A stretch of DNA of 64,000 nt. It comes from Paenibacillus_AB hodogayensis (GTDB lineage Bacteria; Bacillota; Bacilli; Paenibacillales; NBRC-103111). Shown here piece by piece: positions 51,639 to 60,969 of this stretch. Every line of letters begins with the position of its first letter. The first letter of the stretch is position 1. A model generated the notes under the pieces. That model made no database searches and had not been told where the DNA came from. It saw nothing but the letters and a program-made list of their open reading frames with translations. Location: the NCBI RefSeq assembly GCF_039536325.1, contig NZ_BAAAYO010000010.1, positions 1,116,001 through 1,180,000 on the forward strand. Reading direction: 5' to 3'. Both the position numbers and the translations under genes were made by a program.

Positions 51639-52490
51639 ATGGAAACCGGAATTACGCTACAGGAAAAGGATGCGCGGCTTGGCGCCATCCTTCGAGATAT
51701 GGGCCGCGTGCTGATCGCATTTTCCGGGGGCGTGGACAGCACGTTCGTGCTCAAGCGCGCCTATCAGGAGCTAGGCGATCAGGTGCTGGCCGTAACGGCG
51801 GCGTCGGAGACGTTCCCGACCCGCGAATTCAATGCGGCCGTGCAGCTCGCCGAGGAAATAGGCGTGCGTCTGCACAAGACCGAAGTGAAGGAATTCGAGA
51901 ACGCTTCGTTCGTCGCGAATAACCCGGACCGCTGCTACCATTGCAAAACCGGCCTGTATTCGCATCTGCAATCGCTTGCCGGAGAGCTTGGCTATCCGTA
52001 TATTTTGGACGGATCAAACGTCGACGATCTGGGGGACTACCGGCCGGGCCTTCAAGCGAAAACCGAGCAGGGCGTGCGCAGTCCGCTGCAGGAAGCGGGC
52101 TTTCTGAAGACCGAAATCCGCGAGCTGTCCAAGGAACTGGGACTGCGCACGTGGAACAAGCCTTCTTTCGCCTGCCTCTCCTCGCGCATTCCGTACGGGA
52201 CGAAGATCGAGAAGTACAAGATCGATCAGCTCGACGAGGCGGAAGATTATTTGTATGCGCTCGGCTTCTGGCAAGTCCGGGTACGCCATCACGATAAAAT
52301 CGCGCGCATCGAGGTCATGCCCGACGAATTGCCGAAGGTGATCGAGCTTCACGAGCAGATTCACCAGAAGCTGACCTCGATCGGCTTTACTTACGTGGCG
52401 CTCGATCTGGCCGGCTACAAGACCGGCAGCATGAACGCGGTGCTCAAAAAAGAGCTGCCGCTGGCCGTAAAGGAAGATGCGGCGCGATGA
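51639..52490 (+). CDS. larE: LarE, ATP-dependent sacrificial sulphur transferase
   Basis: 283 residues. PP-loop FSGGVDSTFV (about residues 28-37) for adenylation, NNPDRCYHCK cysteines (about 94-103), and SFACLSSRIPYG with the conserved Cys that is the sulphur donor in LarE-type enzymes. In the lar pathway it adds sulphur to the nicotinate-derived precursor of the nickel-pincer nucleotide. Start ATG behind GGGAGGGG. The stop overlaps larB as ATGA. Confidence 0.94.
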   Translation: METGITLQEKDARLGAILRDMGRVLIAFSGGVDSTFVLKRAYQELGDQVLAVTAASETFPTREFNAAVQLAEEIGVRLHKTEVKEFENASFVANNPDRCYHCKTGLYSHLQSLAGELGYPYILDGSNVDDLGDYRPGLQAKTEQGVRSPLQEAGFLKTEIRELSKELGLRTWNKPSFACLSSRIPYGTKIEKYKIDQLDEAEDYLYALGFWQVRVRHHDKIARIEVMPDELPKVIELHEQIHQKLTSIGFTYVALDLAGYKTGSMNAVLKKELPLAVKEDAAR

Positions 52491-53266
52491 CAACCTTGGA
52501 ACAACTGCTTAAGCTGCTGAAGGAAGGCAGTCTGGACGTAGAGGAAGCAGCACGGCGGATCGCCGAGCTGACCGAGGCGGAAGCGGCCGGCAAAGTCGAC
52601 GATCTCGGCTTCGCGCAGCTTGACGTGGAACGCGAGCGGCGGACCGGCTTTCCCGAAGTCATATACGGCGAAGGCAAAACGAAGGAGCAGCTGACAGCGA
52701 TCTTCCAGCGGCTGACCGGACATTCCGACCGGGTGCTGGCCACCCGGGTGGACGCCGAGAAAGCGGAGGCGGTGCTGGCCGCCGTACCGGGCTCGACTTA
52801 TCATGCGGCGGCGCGGGCGCTGACGTGGTTTAAAAAACCCATCCTGAAAGTGCACGAAGGTTATGTCGCCGTCGTCTGCGCCGGGACGTCCGATCTGCCC
52901 GTCGCGGAAGAGGCGGCGATTACGATCGAATGTATGGGCAGCCATGTCGAGAAAGTATACGACGTAGGGGTAGCCGGCATCCACCGGCTGTTTCGTCGCT
53001 TGCCCGTCATCCGCGGAGCTAACGTCATCGTTGTCGTCGCCGGCATGGAGGGTGCTCTGGCAAGCGTCGTCGGCGGACTGGTGGACAAGCCTGTTATCGC
53101 GGTGCCGACAAGCATCGGGTACGGGGCGAGCTTCCAGGGGGTATCCGCTTTGCTGACGATGCTCAACTCCTGCGCGACCGGCGTGACGGTCGTCAATATC
53201 GACAACGGCTTCGGGGCCGGATACAGCGCGGGAATGATCAATAAAAATATGTCGAAAAGGTCGTGA
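52487..53266 (+). CDS. larB: LarB, nickel-pincer cofactor carboxylase/hydrolase
   Basis: 259 residues. The C-terminal two-thirds resemble AIR carboxylase (PurE-like): VVCAGTSDLPVAEEAA, VVVAGMEGALASVVGGL, VIAVPTSIGYGASFQGVSAL. LarB carboxylates and hydrolyses nicotinate adenine dinucleotide to the dicarboxylated mononucleotide. It starts within the larE stop (ATGA). The stop TGA abuts the larC1 start. Confidence 0.95.
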   Translation: MTTLEQLLKLLKEGSLDVEEAARRIAELTEAEAAGKVDDLGFAQLDVERERRTGFPEVIYGEGKTKEQLTAIFQRLTGHSDRVLATRVDAEKAEAVLAAVPGSTYHAAARALTWFKKPILKVHEGYVAVVCAGTSDLPVAEEAAITIECMGSHVEKVYDVGVAGIHRLFRRLPVIRGANVIVVVAGMEGALASVVGGLVDKPVIAVPTSIGYGASFQGVSALLTMLNSCATGVTVVNIDNGFGAGYSAGMINKNMSKRS

Positions 53267-54331
53267 ATGTTCGTGCGTGTCGTATATTTCGATTGTTTCT
53301 CCGGGATTAGCGGCGACATGTCGCTGGCCGCGCTGGTCGACGCCGGCGCCGATCGGGCTTACGTCGAGAGCGAGCTGCAAAAAATTCGCATCGAGCCGTT
53401 CGAGCTGCAATGGAAGCGGGTTAATAAAAAAGGCATTTCCGCGTTGAAGATGGATGTCGCGCTCGATCCCCACAAGCAGCCGACCCACCACCGCCATTAC
53501 GCGGATATCGTGAAAATGATTCAGGAGGCCGGCTTTAACGAACGGACTACGGCGCTCAGCTTGGCCATTTTCGAGAAAATCGGCGTAGCCGAAGGCAAAA
53601 TTCACGGCATTCCGCTCGAAAAGGTGCATTTTCATGAAGTCGGCGCGATCGACTCGATCGTCGACGTCATCGGCGTCGCGCTGGCGCTCGATTCGCTCGA
53701 GGCCGACCATATTTATTGCTCCCCGGTTCCGCTCGGCTCGGGCACCGTACGCTGCGATCACGGCTTGTACCCGGTTCCCGCCCCGGCTACGCTGGAAATG
53801 ATGCGCGGCCTGCCGATCGCCCCGACGGATTACGCCATGGAGATGACGACGCCGACCGGCGCCGGCATCGTAGCAGCGGTCGTCAACGGGTTCTCTAAAG
53901 GATTACCGCCCATGGTGGTGGAATCGATCGGCTACGGAGCCGGCACGCGCGATCTGCCGAACCAGCCGAACGTGCTCCGCGTCGTCGTCGGCAAAATCGA
54001 CGCGTACGCCGCCAAATGGACCGCACCCAACCTGCACCTGCATGCCGAACACGGCCATGAAGAGCATCATCACCATCACCATGGGGACGACGGGCTCGAT
54101 CATGGGCATGGGCATGGACACCATCATCATGGTCATGAGCACGATCATCATCATGACCACCACGACCACCATCATGATCATGACGACCATAGCCATCACG
54201 ATGACCGCGATCATCACGACGGTCATGATGATCATGACGACCATGATCATCACGTGCATGGCTCTCATCACCATGGCCATGAGCACAGGCACGACGACGA
54301 GCACAGAACAGGGGCGAGCCCGAAGCATTAA
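53267..54331 (+). CDS. larC1: LarC1, N-terminal half of nickel-insertion protein, with long His-rich tail
   Basis: 354 residues. Residues 1-240 are the LarC N-terminal domain (YFDCFSGISGDMSLAALVDA; HFHEVGAIDSIVDVIGVALA; PVPAPATLEMMRGLPI; MTTPTGAGI). After about residue 255 comes a tail of roughly 95 residues dominated by His, Asp and Gly, with few other residues, a likely nickel store. The LarC C-terminal catalytic domain is absent here; a separate larC2 is at 63075-63551 on the other strand. LarC inserts Ni into the pincer cofactor using CTP. Followed by a strong terminator. Confidence 0.92.
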   Translation: MFVRVVYFDCFSGISGDMSLAALVDAGADRAYVESELQKIRIEPFELQWKRVNKKGISALKMDVALDPHKQPTHHRHYADIVKMIQEAGFNERTTALSLAIFEKIGVAEGKIHGIPLEKVHFHEVGAIDSIVDVIGVALALDSLEADHIYCSPVPLGSGTVRCDHGLYPVPAPATLEMMRGLPIAPTDYAMEMTTPTGAGIVAAVVNGFSKGLPPMVVESIGYGAGTRDLPNQPNVLRVVVGKIDAYAAKWTAPNLHLHAEHGHEEHHHHHHGDDGLDHGHGHGHHHHGHEHDHHHDHHDHHHDHDDHSHHDDRDHHDGHDDHDDHDHHVHGSHHHGHEHRHDDEHRTGASPKH

Positions 54332-54363
54332 GGAACCGCTCATCCCGACAAGGGTACGCATAG

Positions 54364-54409
54364 AAACAGGCTTGCTCAAGGATTCGATCCTCGGCAAGCC
54401 TGTTTTTTT
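54364..54409 (+). terminator. Rho-independent terminator of lar operon
   Basis: AAACAGGCTTGC/GCAAGCCTGTTT 12-bp stem enclosing AGGAT/ATCCT, then T7. Confidence 0.9.
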
Positions 54410-54442
54410 CGGTCGTAACAGCCGTTTGTCCGCAAAGGCGGC

Positions 54443-54574
54443 TTACGCTTTTTTGCGCTCGGGCTGGAGATGCCGGACGCAATCGTAAAGCGCATATTCC
54501 CAATGCTCCCCAAGGCGGGCAACCGTCGTTACCGACGTATTTTGCAAACGGTCGCCGGTGGACTCGTCCTGCAT
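54443..54574 (-). CDS. Hypothetical 43-residue ORF downstream of the RND operon
   Basis: Encodes a small polar protein containing TTVARLGEHWEYALYDCVRH and ending PERKKA. The in-frame segment continues upstream as coding-like sequence (GQGSALGQTLKAL) to a TGA, so this may be the 3' remnant of a longer gene. ATG behind AAAGG (6 nt) is a weak ribosome site. It begins 46 nt after the secreted protein's stop, in the same direction. Family not recognised; could be noise. Confidence 0.4.
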   Translation of the reverse strand: MQDESTGDRLQNTSVTTVARLGEHWEYALYDCVRHLQPERKKA

Positions 54575-54620
54575 CAATGCCTTTAACGTTTGTCCGAGCG
54601 CAGAACCCTGGCCGTTTCGA

Positions 54621-56324
54621 TTACTTCAGCGTCTTCACCAGACGACTCGCTTCGCCGTTAGGCGTATCGATCGTTTCGTAAACTTTGACGATAAGCGGAT
54701 ACTGGTACGTATCCGTGTGCAGATTGGCGAACGTAATGTCCTGCTGCCCGCTGATCAGCTTGTTCGTCCCCGTGAACGGAATCGTCTCCGAGCCGATGGC
54801 GCGACCGAGCGAATCGGTCAGCTCGATTTTCATCTTCGAGAAGTTTTGATCCACGACCACGTCTTCTACCCGCTCCAGCCCGATATCGAGCTTCATCCGG
54901 TACGAGTAACCCGTCGCCGCATTGTACATGCCGTTAACCGTCCAGTAGTCGATCTTCACGTTATACGGATAGAAGGAAAGCGTATCGCTTTCGCTTTCGG
55001 TCTGCACCTTCGTACGGATGGAAGCGATCGCGCTGCCGTATGGAGCGGTCGTCTGATTGTCCAGCAGCCGGATCGCGAACCGTTCCCCGTCTTCCGTTGC
55101 CGGAACCATAAACGAATAGCTGACCACATAGCTCAAATCGGGCATCATCGACGTTGTCGTCATCGTTTGGCGGGTTCCGGTGTATGCCGCTCCGCCAGAG
55201 CCGACGATCTCCGCTCCGAATGCCGGCAGCGATACGGTCGCGCTGCCTTTGTTGCGAATCTTGAATTTGGCGATGACGCTCTTGAAGCCTGCTCCGTCGT
55301 TCTCATGCATATGCAGCTCCGCTAGCGAAACCTCGGTATTCGTATCGATCAGCTTGCTGAGCGGATCGAAAGCGATCGGCTGTCCTATCGCGTAATTTTC
55401 CGTCGTGGCCACCGGCTCGGCCGTGCCCCCCGCCGGAACGGCAACCTTGAGAGCCGCCGCGTCGAAGGTCGACGCCTGCGGGCCTGCCGAGAACGTGCCG
55501 GTCGTCATCAGCAGCAGGCTGTCCAGAGCCGTGCCTGGGTCGCTCGGAATGGCCATATGGACATATTTTTGCTCCCCTGCGGCAAGCGTAATCGGCTCCT
55601 TCTCGACCCGCTGGCCGGGGTATACCTTATCGCCCGCTTTGCCGTCCAACCGGAACGCATCGACCGTATCGGCGACGGTGCCCGTATTGCGAGCGGATAA
55701 AGTGACGACATGAGCATGGCCTTCCGGACCGTTATGCTCCGTATAGCCGATCGGCGTGTAAGCAATCGCGGAGTCGACGCCGGGGAGCGTGAATGGCGTT
55801 CCCCAGGCAGTCGGCTCCAAAGGCTGATCGAAGTCGGCTTTGGCCGAATTCCATACGCGGGAGAGCGGCATGGTCAGCAGCGTACTCTCCAGCTTCGGGT
55901 ATACGTACTCATCGACGTCGACGAATTTGAGTGCGGTCCAGACGATATCGCCCGGCCGGTCGATCGTGATGAGATACGAGAGCTCGGCGCTTTCCTTCCC
56001 CATCAAGGAACGCGCGTTGGCCGAGCTTGCCGGCAGCGTATATTCGAGGCCGTCTGCGGAGACGGCCCGCAGCTCGAAGTCCGGCACCCGGACGAGGGTC
56101 CCTCCGTCGTTGCGGAGACGGACGACGACGGCCAGTTGGGTGCCTGCCGATCCTTTGCTGACGGCTGCGGTCTTCAGCTCGGCTCTGATTGTGCTCGAAA
56201 GCGTATAGGCAGCGGCGGTTGCGGTCGGCGCATATTCGGCCGAAGCCGGGAGCACGGAGCCGAGAAGCGCAGCGGACACGATAACGGCCGCGAGTGCCGG
56301 TTTCCATCTTCTATTGTTTGTCAT
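54621..56324 (-). CDS. Secreted beta-rich protein of the RND efflux operon
   Basis: 567 residues. Signal peptide 1-29 (VLPASA-EYA), then repeated beta-sandwich-like segments (for example LAVVVRLRNDGGTLVRVPDF and IAKFKIRNKGSATVSLPAF, both of the 'arn-domain' CARDB/DUF-like type). No catalytic motif. It lies 30 nt downstream of the adaptor lipoprotein gene and 46 nt from the small ORF. It may be an envelope-side partner of the pump, or an unrelated cargo. Start ATG (MTNNRRWKPAL) behind GGAGGG. Confidence 0.8.
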   Translation of the reverse strand: MTNNRRWKPALAAVIVSAALLGSVLPASAEYAPTATAAAYTLSSTIRAELKTAAVSKGSAGTQLAVVVRLRNDGGTLVRVPDFELRAVSADGLEYTLPASSANARSLMGKESAELSYLITIDRPGDIVWTALKFVDVDEYVYPKLESTLLTMPLSRVWNSAKADFDQPLEPTAWGTPFTLPGVDSAIAYTPIGYTEHNGPEGHAHVVTLSARNTGTVADTVDAFRLDGKAGDKVYPGQRVEKEPITLAAGEQKYVHMAIPSDPGTALDSLLLMTTGTFSAGPQASTFDAAALKVAVPAGGTAEPVATTENYAIGQPIAFDPLSKLIDTNTEVSLAELHMHENDGAGFKSVIAKFKIRNKGSATVSLPAFGAEIVGSGGAAYTGTRQTMTTTSMMPDLSYVVSYSFMVPATEDGERFAIRLLDNQTTAPYGSAIASIRTKVQTESESDTLSFYPYNVKIDYWTVNGMYNAATGYSYRMKLDIGLERVEDVVVDQNFSKMKIELTDSLGRAIGSETIPFTGTNKLISGQQDITFANLHTDTYQYPLIVKVYETIDTPNGEASRLVKTLK

Positions 56325-56354
56325 GGCGAGCCCTCCGTATCAGATAGTTATGCT

Positions 56355-57602
56355 TCATGGCGTCTTCACTTCCACCTTCTGCCCGTCCTTCAGCCGGTGT
56401 TGACCGGATACGATCAGCTTCTCGTCCGGCTTCACTCCGTCCAGCACCTCCTGGAACGAACCGTTCAGACGGCCCAGCTTCACTTTGCGCTTCTCCGCCT
56501 GATCGCCCTTCAGCACGTACAGGAACGCATCCCCGCCCTCGCGGACGATGCTCAAGGTCGGGACGGCTACGACCGTCTCTTCCTCGGGGGTCGTCAGCTG
56601 CACCTGCACGCGGGTGCCCGGCTTTAAATATCCGTCGGCATTATCGGCTTCCAGCTCGAGCGGATACAGCTTCGTCGCCGCGTCGGGCAAGTTGGCCAAG
56701 TACGTCACCTTCGCCTTGATCTGCTTGCCCGGATTGTCGCTGGAATAGACGACCAGCTCCGGCTTGCCGGCGGCCAGCTTGGCCGTCGCTTCCGATAAGT
56801 CCGTTTTGATCTTGACCCGTTCCGTTTGCTGCACGACGCCGATCTTGCCGCCTCGCGGCATCGTCATGCCGACCGTCACGTTCATATCGGTCAGCACGCC
56901 GGAAGCCGGGGCTTTGACGTCATATTCCTCCAGCGCCCGGTTGGCGTCCTGGACGGAAAGTCGTGCGGCATCCACTTGCGCCTGCAAGGCAGCGAGCGAG
57001 CTAGACTTGTTGAGCGTAACCAGCTTCTGACGGGCAGCGTCCAGATCGCGGCGCGCGTTCGTCACCTGGGTTTCCGTCTGCTCCAGCTGCCGCTTGGTAA
57101 TCGCGCCGGCGTCGAAATCGTTGCGCGCTTTGTTGTAGTCCTTCTCCAGCTCCTTGACCTGCTGCTCTATCTTGGCAACGGAGTTTTCCATATCGGTTTT
57201 ACCGGAGTTGAAGTCGTCCGCCGATTTGGATAAGGATTGCTGGGCGCTGCGCATCGACGTTTCAGCTTTTTCTTTTTGCGACAAAGCGTCTTTGTCATCC
57301 AGCCGGATGATAACGTCGCCTTCTTTTACGAGATCGCCGTTTTTCTTCAGCACGTTCCAGACTTTCCCTTCGGCCTTCGCCATCACTTCCAACTGGACGA
57401 TCGCATTAACACTTGCCACCTGCTCCCGCGGGTTGCCCATGCTCCGCTTGGCGATCGTCTCGACCTTGACCGCTCCTTGCTCTGTTTCCGTTGCCGCTGG
57501 CGCGGGCCCCGCCGGGGCCGAGCAGCCGGCGGTCAGAGCCGCCGCCAGCAGCAGCGACCCCGTGATCCGCCAACCGTATTGTGTGAAAGCTGTCGTCTTC
57601 AT
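56355..57602 (-). CDS. RND efflux membrane-fusion lipoprotein
   Basis: 415 residues. Lipobox LTAGCSA (lipidated Cys about residue 27), lipoyl-like VLKKNGDLVKEGDVIIRLDD, a long coiled-coil hairpin (about 95-215), DVKAPASGVLTDMNV, then the beta-barrel and membrane-proximal domains. It should couple the inner-membrane RND pump at 57619 to the outside; Gram-positive adaptors are tethered by lipid. Start ATG 57602 with AGGGGAG. It follows the pump stop by 16 nt. Confidence 0.9.
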   Translation of the reverse strand: MKTTAFTQYGWRITGSLLLAAALTAGCSAPAGPAPAATETEQGAVKVETIAKRSMGNPREQVASVNAIVQLEVMAKAEGKVWNVLKKNGDLVKEGDVIIRLDDKDALSQKEKAETSMRSAQQSLSKSADDFNSGKTDMENSVAKIEQQVKELEKDYNKARNDFDAGAITKRQLEQTETQVTNARRDLDAARQKLVTLNKSSSLAALQAQVDAARLSVQDANRALEEYDVKAPASGVLTDMNVTVGMTMPRGGKIGVVQQTERVKIKTDLSEATAKLAAGKPELVVYSSDNPGKQIKAKVTYLANLPDAATKLYPLELEADNADGYLKPGTRVQVQLTTPEEETVVAVPTLSIVREGGDAFLYVLKGDQAEKRKVKLGRLNGSFQEVLDGVKPDEKLIVSGQHRLKDGQKVEVKTP

Positions 57603-57618
57603 GTCGCTAGTCTCCCCT

Positions 57619-60600
57619 CTATATGTCCGTCCCGGCACCCGCCGGAGCCGCTGCCTGAATCCGTTTCTTGCGGCCGATACGGCCGATCCTGGCTTTGAAC
57701 GCCTCGATCAGCTCATAGACGACCGGCACAACCACTAGCGTCAGCAGCGTCGATGTCGTCAAACCGCCAATGACGACGACCGCAAGCCCTTTGGATATCA
57801 TGACGCCGTGGGAAAAACCGAGCGCCAGAGGCAGCATAGCGACGATCGTCGCACCCGCCGTCATTATTATCGGTCGCAGCCGGACGATGCCGGCCTCAAT
57901 CAGCGCGTGCCGCACCGTGTATCCCGTTTGGCGCAGCTGCTGGGCGCGGTCGATCAGTACGATTGCGTTCGTGACGACGATCCCGATCAGCATCATGAAG
58001 CCGATCATCGAGGTGACGTTCAGCGATTCCCCGGTCAAGGCCAATCCGAGCAGGCCGCCGATTACGGCAAGCGGCAGCGAGAACAGGATGGCGAACGGCG
58101 CGCTGGCGTTGCCGAACGCAAGCACCATAACGAGATATACAATGAGGATGGCGACCGTCATGGCCATAAACAGCTGCGAGAAGCTTTCGTTAATATCTTC
58201 GTTTACGCCTTTCACTTCCCGCGTTACCCCGCTCGGCAGCTCGACGCTTGCCAGCGCGGCGGTCACGTTGGTGGTAACCAGCAGCTTATTGGACGCATTG
58301 ATCGTCGCGCTTACCGTAACGACCTGTGCCCGGCTATCCCGGCTAAGCGTAGCCGGAGCCTGCACTTCCTCGATTTTGGCGACGTCGTTTAAATAAACGA
58401 ATGCGCCGTCCGGGGTTTGCAGCTGCATTTTGCCGATTTGCTGGAGCGAATTTTTGTCCGCCTGGGAGATGCCGATCGTCGTCTTATAAAGCACGTTGTC
58501 CAGCTTGATATCGCCGAGATTCTCCTTGCGAACCCAGGCGCCGGCCGCTTCCCGGATCGTGGCGGGGCTTAAGCCGAACCGCCGCGCCTTGGCCGAATCG
58601 ACCGTAATCTTCACTTCGGTTTTGGCGTCCTGCAGCGTGTCCTTGAGGTCCGTCAGTTCGGGGAACTCCTTCATCTTCTGACGCACCAGCTCGGCCCCCT
58701 GCTCGAGCGCGGCCTGATCGTCTCCCTTGAGCGAGTACGACAAGGTAGACGAGGATACACCACCGCTGTTCATCCCGGCGAATTTGAATTCGGAGCCCTG
58801 AGGCAGATCCGCCAAGATGAGATCGATAATCCGTTTCTTGACCGGCTCGGGGTCGGTTCGTTCGTTTACTGCCGTATAAAACTGCGCGCGGTACGGAATT
58901 TGCTTATCGCTGCCGTCCCCTCCATATCCGACCAGCGCTTCCACGTAAGTGAACGTGGGCTCTCCGGACGCATCTTTGGTTTCGCGCAGAAGTTCTTCGA
59001 TCTTCTTGGCCTGCAAGTCCGTGCTTTCCAGCGACGTCCCGTAAGGAAGCTTCATGTTGAACGTCATATTGCGGTTAACCCCGTCCTCCGGGAAAAACTC
59101 GATGGCCAGCATCGGAATGGTCGCCACCACGGTAATGACAAACAGCAGACCGGATATGACCAGCGTCTTGATGCGGTGAGTCAAAGACCAGTTGAGCGCC
59201 TTCTCGTAGAACGAGGTGACCCGGTCTCTTTTGTGCTCGTCATGATGCTTGATATTGCCGCTCTTGAGTACAAGCAGCTTGGCCAGCATCGGAATGACGG
59301 TGAGCGCGACAATCAGCGACGCCATCAGCGAGCAGGCCACCGTCACGGCGAACGGGCGGAAAAACTCGCCGATCATACCGGACAACAGGCCGATCGGGGC
59401 AAATACCGCCACCGTGGCGAGCGTCGACGAGGTTATCGCCATTGCGACTTGACGGGTAGCGAGCAGGATGACCGACTCGTTGCGTTCCTGCGCTTTTTGC
59501 AAATTCGTGTACGTGTTCTCGATAACGACGATACTGTCGTCCACGATCCGTCCGACCGCAATGAACATGCCTCCAAGCGACATAATGTTCAGCGTAATGC
59601 CCAAGTAGTGCATCATAATAAGCGTCATGACGACGGACAACGGAATCGAGACGAGTACGATCAGCGTCATCCGGATGTTGCGCAGGAAGAGCAGGATCAT
59701 CAGAGAGGCGAGCAGCGCTCCGATAATGCCTTCCCTCAGCAGTCCGCTGATCGATTCGCGGACAACGTCGGCGCCGTCGTATACCGTCGTAAATTTGACC
59801 TGGGGCTCGCTCTTGGCGAGCTTGGCGATCAAAGCCCTTGCGTCGTCCGAGAACTCGACAGCGTTCGCGCCGCTTGTTTTGTACAAGTTGACGCCGATTG
59901 CAGGCTGTCCGTCCAAACGCGCGATAAAGTCGAATTCGGATATCGCTTGGATCGACGACAATTCCTTCAACAGTAGCGTCTGGCCTTTGGGGCTAACCAA
60001 TTCCAAATTCTGTAGGGCATAGAGGCTGTTCATATCCCCGCTGACTCGGGCCATCCTCGCGTTGCCGTCGAACTCGACAGCCCCGATGGCACCGTCGGAC
60101 AACGCAGTCCGGATGGCGCCGGATACTTGAGCCGGGGTAAAGCCGTAGACAGTCATTGCGTCCACATTGAGCTGAATGTCCATGGTCATTTCGCGGACGC
60201 CTACCGAATCGACGTGGTCTACGCCGCGTATGGATTTGAATCCGGGCTCGATCGTGTCCTTGTAGATTTTATCCAGCTCGGACTGGCTCATCCCTTCATC
60301 GGCGTAAGCCGCCAAATACATGGCCGGAATGGACGAGAAGCCAACAGTCGACGCTTTGGGACGGGTCGCCGTTTCCGGCAATCCAACGTCTTGAAGCAGG
60401 TCTTCGATCTCCTGCTTCTTTTTGTCGATATTGGTGTTCTGCTTGAATTCGATCGTGATCATCGCCATGCTGTCGCTCGAAGTGGATTGGAGGGTGTTGA
60501 TGCCTTCGACGTTCGCAATCTTGTCTTCGATCGGCTTCGTGACTTTGTCCATCACATCTTTCGGCGGAGCCGGATATGAGGATGTGATGATGATCCACGG

Positions 60601-60729
60601 TATAGAGATGTTTGGCATATTTTCCACTTTCAGCTTCGATGCCGAGTACATGCCGCCGCTGAACAGCAAAATGATAATGATGATAACGGCAGCCACGTTT
60701 TTCATGGAAAACTTGATAAATCCGTTCAC
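57619..60729 (-). CDS. RND-type efflux pump, SwrC/YerP-like
   Basis: 1,036 residues, full length for the HAE family. Twelve membrane helices: one at 10-30, five around 330-480, one at about 535, and the second set about 850-1020. Proton-relay residues lie in helix 4 (GGMFIAVGRIVDDSIVVIEN). Periplasmic-type porter domains sit between. Bacillus subtilis SwrC (YerP) is the nearest characterised type and protects against surfactin; a similar role against lipopeptides is plausible. Start GTG (VNGFIKFSMKN) behind GGGGGGA. It is the first gene of the operon under the phased TTCA repeats. Confidence 0.93.
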   Translation of the reverse strand: MNGFIKFSMKNVAAVIIIIILLFSGGMYSASKLKVENMPNISIPWIIITSSYPAPPKDVMDKVTKPIEDKIANVEGINTLQSTSSDSMAMITIEFKQNTNIDKKKQEIEDLLQDVGLPETATRPKASTVGFSSIPAMYLAAYADEGMSQSELDKIYKDTIEPGFKSIRGVDHVDSVGVREMTMDIQLNVDAMTVYGFTPAQVSGAIRTALSDGAIGAVEFDGNARMARVSGDMNSLYALQNLELVSPKGQTLLLKELSSIQAISEFDFIARLDGQPAIGVNLYKTSGANAVEFSDDARALIAKLAKSEPQVKFTTVYDGADVVRESISGLLREGIIGALLASLMILLFLRNIRMTLIVLVSIPLSVVMTLIMMHYLGITLNIMSLGGMFIAVGRIVDDSIVVIENTYTNLQKAQERNESVILLATRQVAMAITSSTLATVAVFAPIGLLSGMIGEFFRPFAVTVACSLMASLIVALTVIPMLAKLLVLKSGNIKHHDEHKRDRVTSFYEKALNWSLTHRIKTLVISGLLFVITVVATIPMLAIEFFPEDGVNRNMTFNMKLPYGTSLESTDLQAKKIEELLRETKDASGEPTFTYVEALVGYGGDGSDKQIPYRAQFYTAVNERTDPEPVKKRIIDLILADLPQGSEFKFAGMNSGGVSSSTLSYSLKGDDQAALEQGAELVRQKMKEFPELTDLKDTLQDAKTEVKITVDSAKARRFGLSPATIREAAGAWVRKENLGDIKLDNVLYKTTIGISQADKNSLQQIGKMQLQTPDGAFVYLNDVAKIEEVQAPATLSRDSRAQVVTVSATINASNKLLVTTNVTAALASVELPSGVTREVKGVNEDINESFSQLFMAMTVAILIVYLVMVLAFGNASAPFAILFSLPLAVIGGLLGLALTGESLNVTSMIGFMMLIGIVVTNAIVLIDRAQQLRQTGYTVRHALIEAGIVRLRPIIMTAGATIVAMLPLALGFSHGVMISKGLAVVVIGGLTTSTLLTLVVVPVVYELIEAFKARIGRIGRKKRIQAAAPAGAGTDI

Positions 60730-60778
60730 CCGGTTCCCCCCTGTTCAGAATAATTGCTCTAAGCATAACGGGGCTGTA

Positions 60779-60831
60779 TGAACGGATCGTGAATCAAGAT
60801 GAACAGAGCATGAATAAAATGTGTACATTTT
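60779..60831 (-). promoter_or_regulatory. Phased TTCA repeats: candidate response-regulator sites in RND promoter
   Basis: On the minus strand four TTCA units start on the plus strand as TGAA at 60779, 60790, 60800 and 60811, giving 11-10-11 nt spacing, one per helical turn, like PhoP-type OmpR-family sites. Just upstream is a perfect palindrome AAAATGT-GT-ACATTTT (60816-60831). A possible -10 (TATGCT) lies downstream near 60760. The neighbouring OmpR-type regulator is the obvious candidate (inference). Confidence 0.6.
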
Positions 60832-60904
60832 GTGACAAAAAATGACCCGTAAAAGGCGGCCTAGCGGAATTGCAAATCCAAGCGAGCGCTCAAAACGCAA
60901 ACAA

Positions 60905-60930
60905 GGCTGTCGGGTATGTCCCGACAGCCC
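60905..60930 (-). terminator. Terminator of sensor kinase
   Basis: GGCTGTCGGG-ACATA-CCCGACAGCC 10-bp stem with TTGTTTGCGTTTTG after it on the minus strand, 40 nt beyond the kinase stop. Confidence 0.7.
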
Positions 60931-60969
60931 ATCCTTGCTTCGCGCGCATCCAAGCCTGATTTCAATGCT

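Noticed and set aside
53267..54620. Programmed frameshift from larC1 into larC2
   Set aside because: The sequence after larC1 holds a terminator and no LarC C-terminal coding in any frame; larC2 lies elsewhere.
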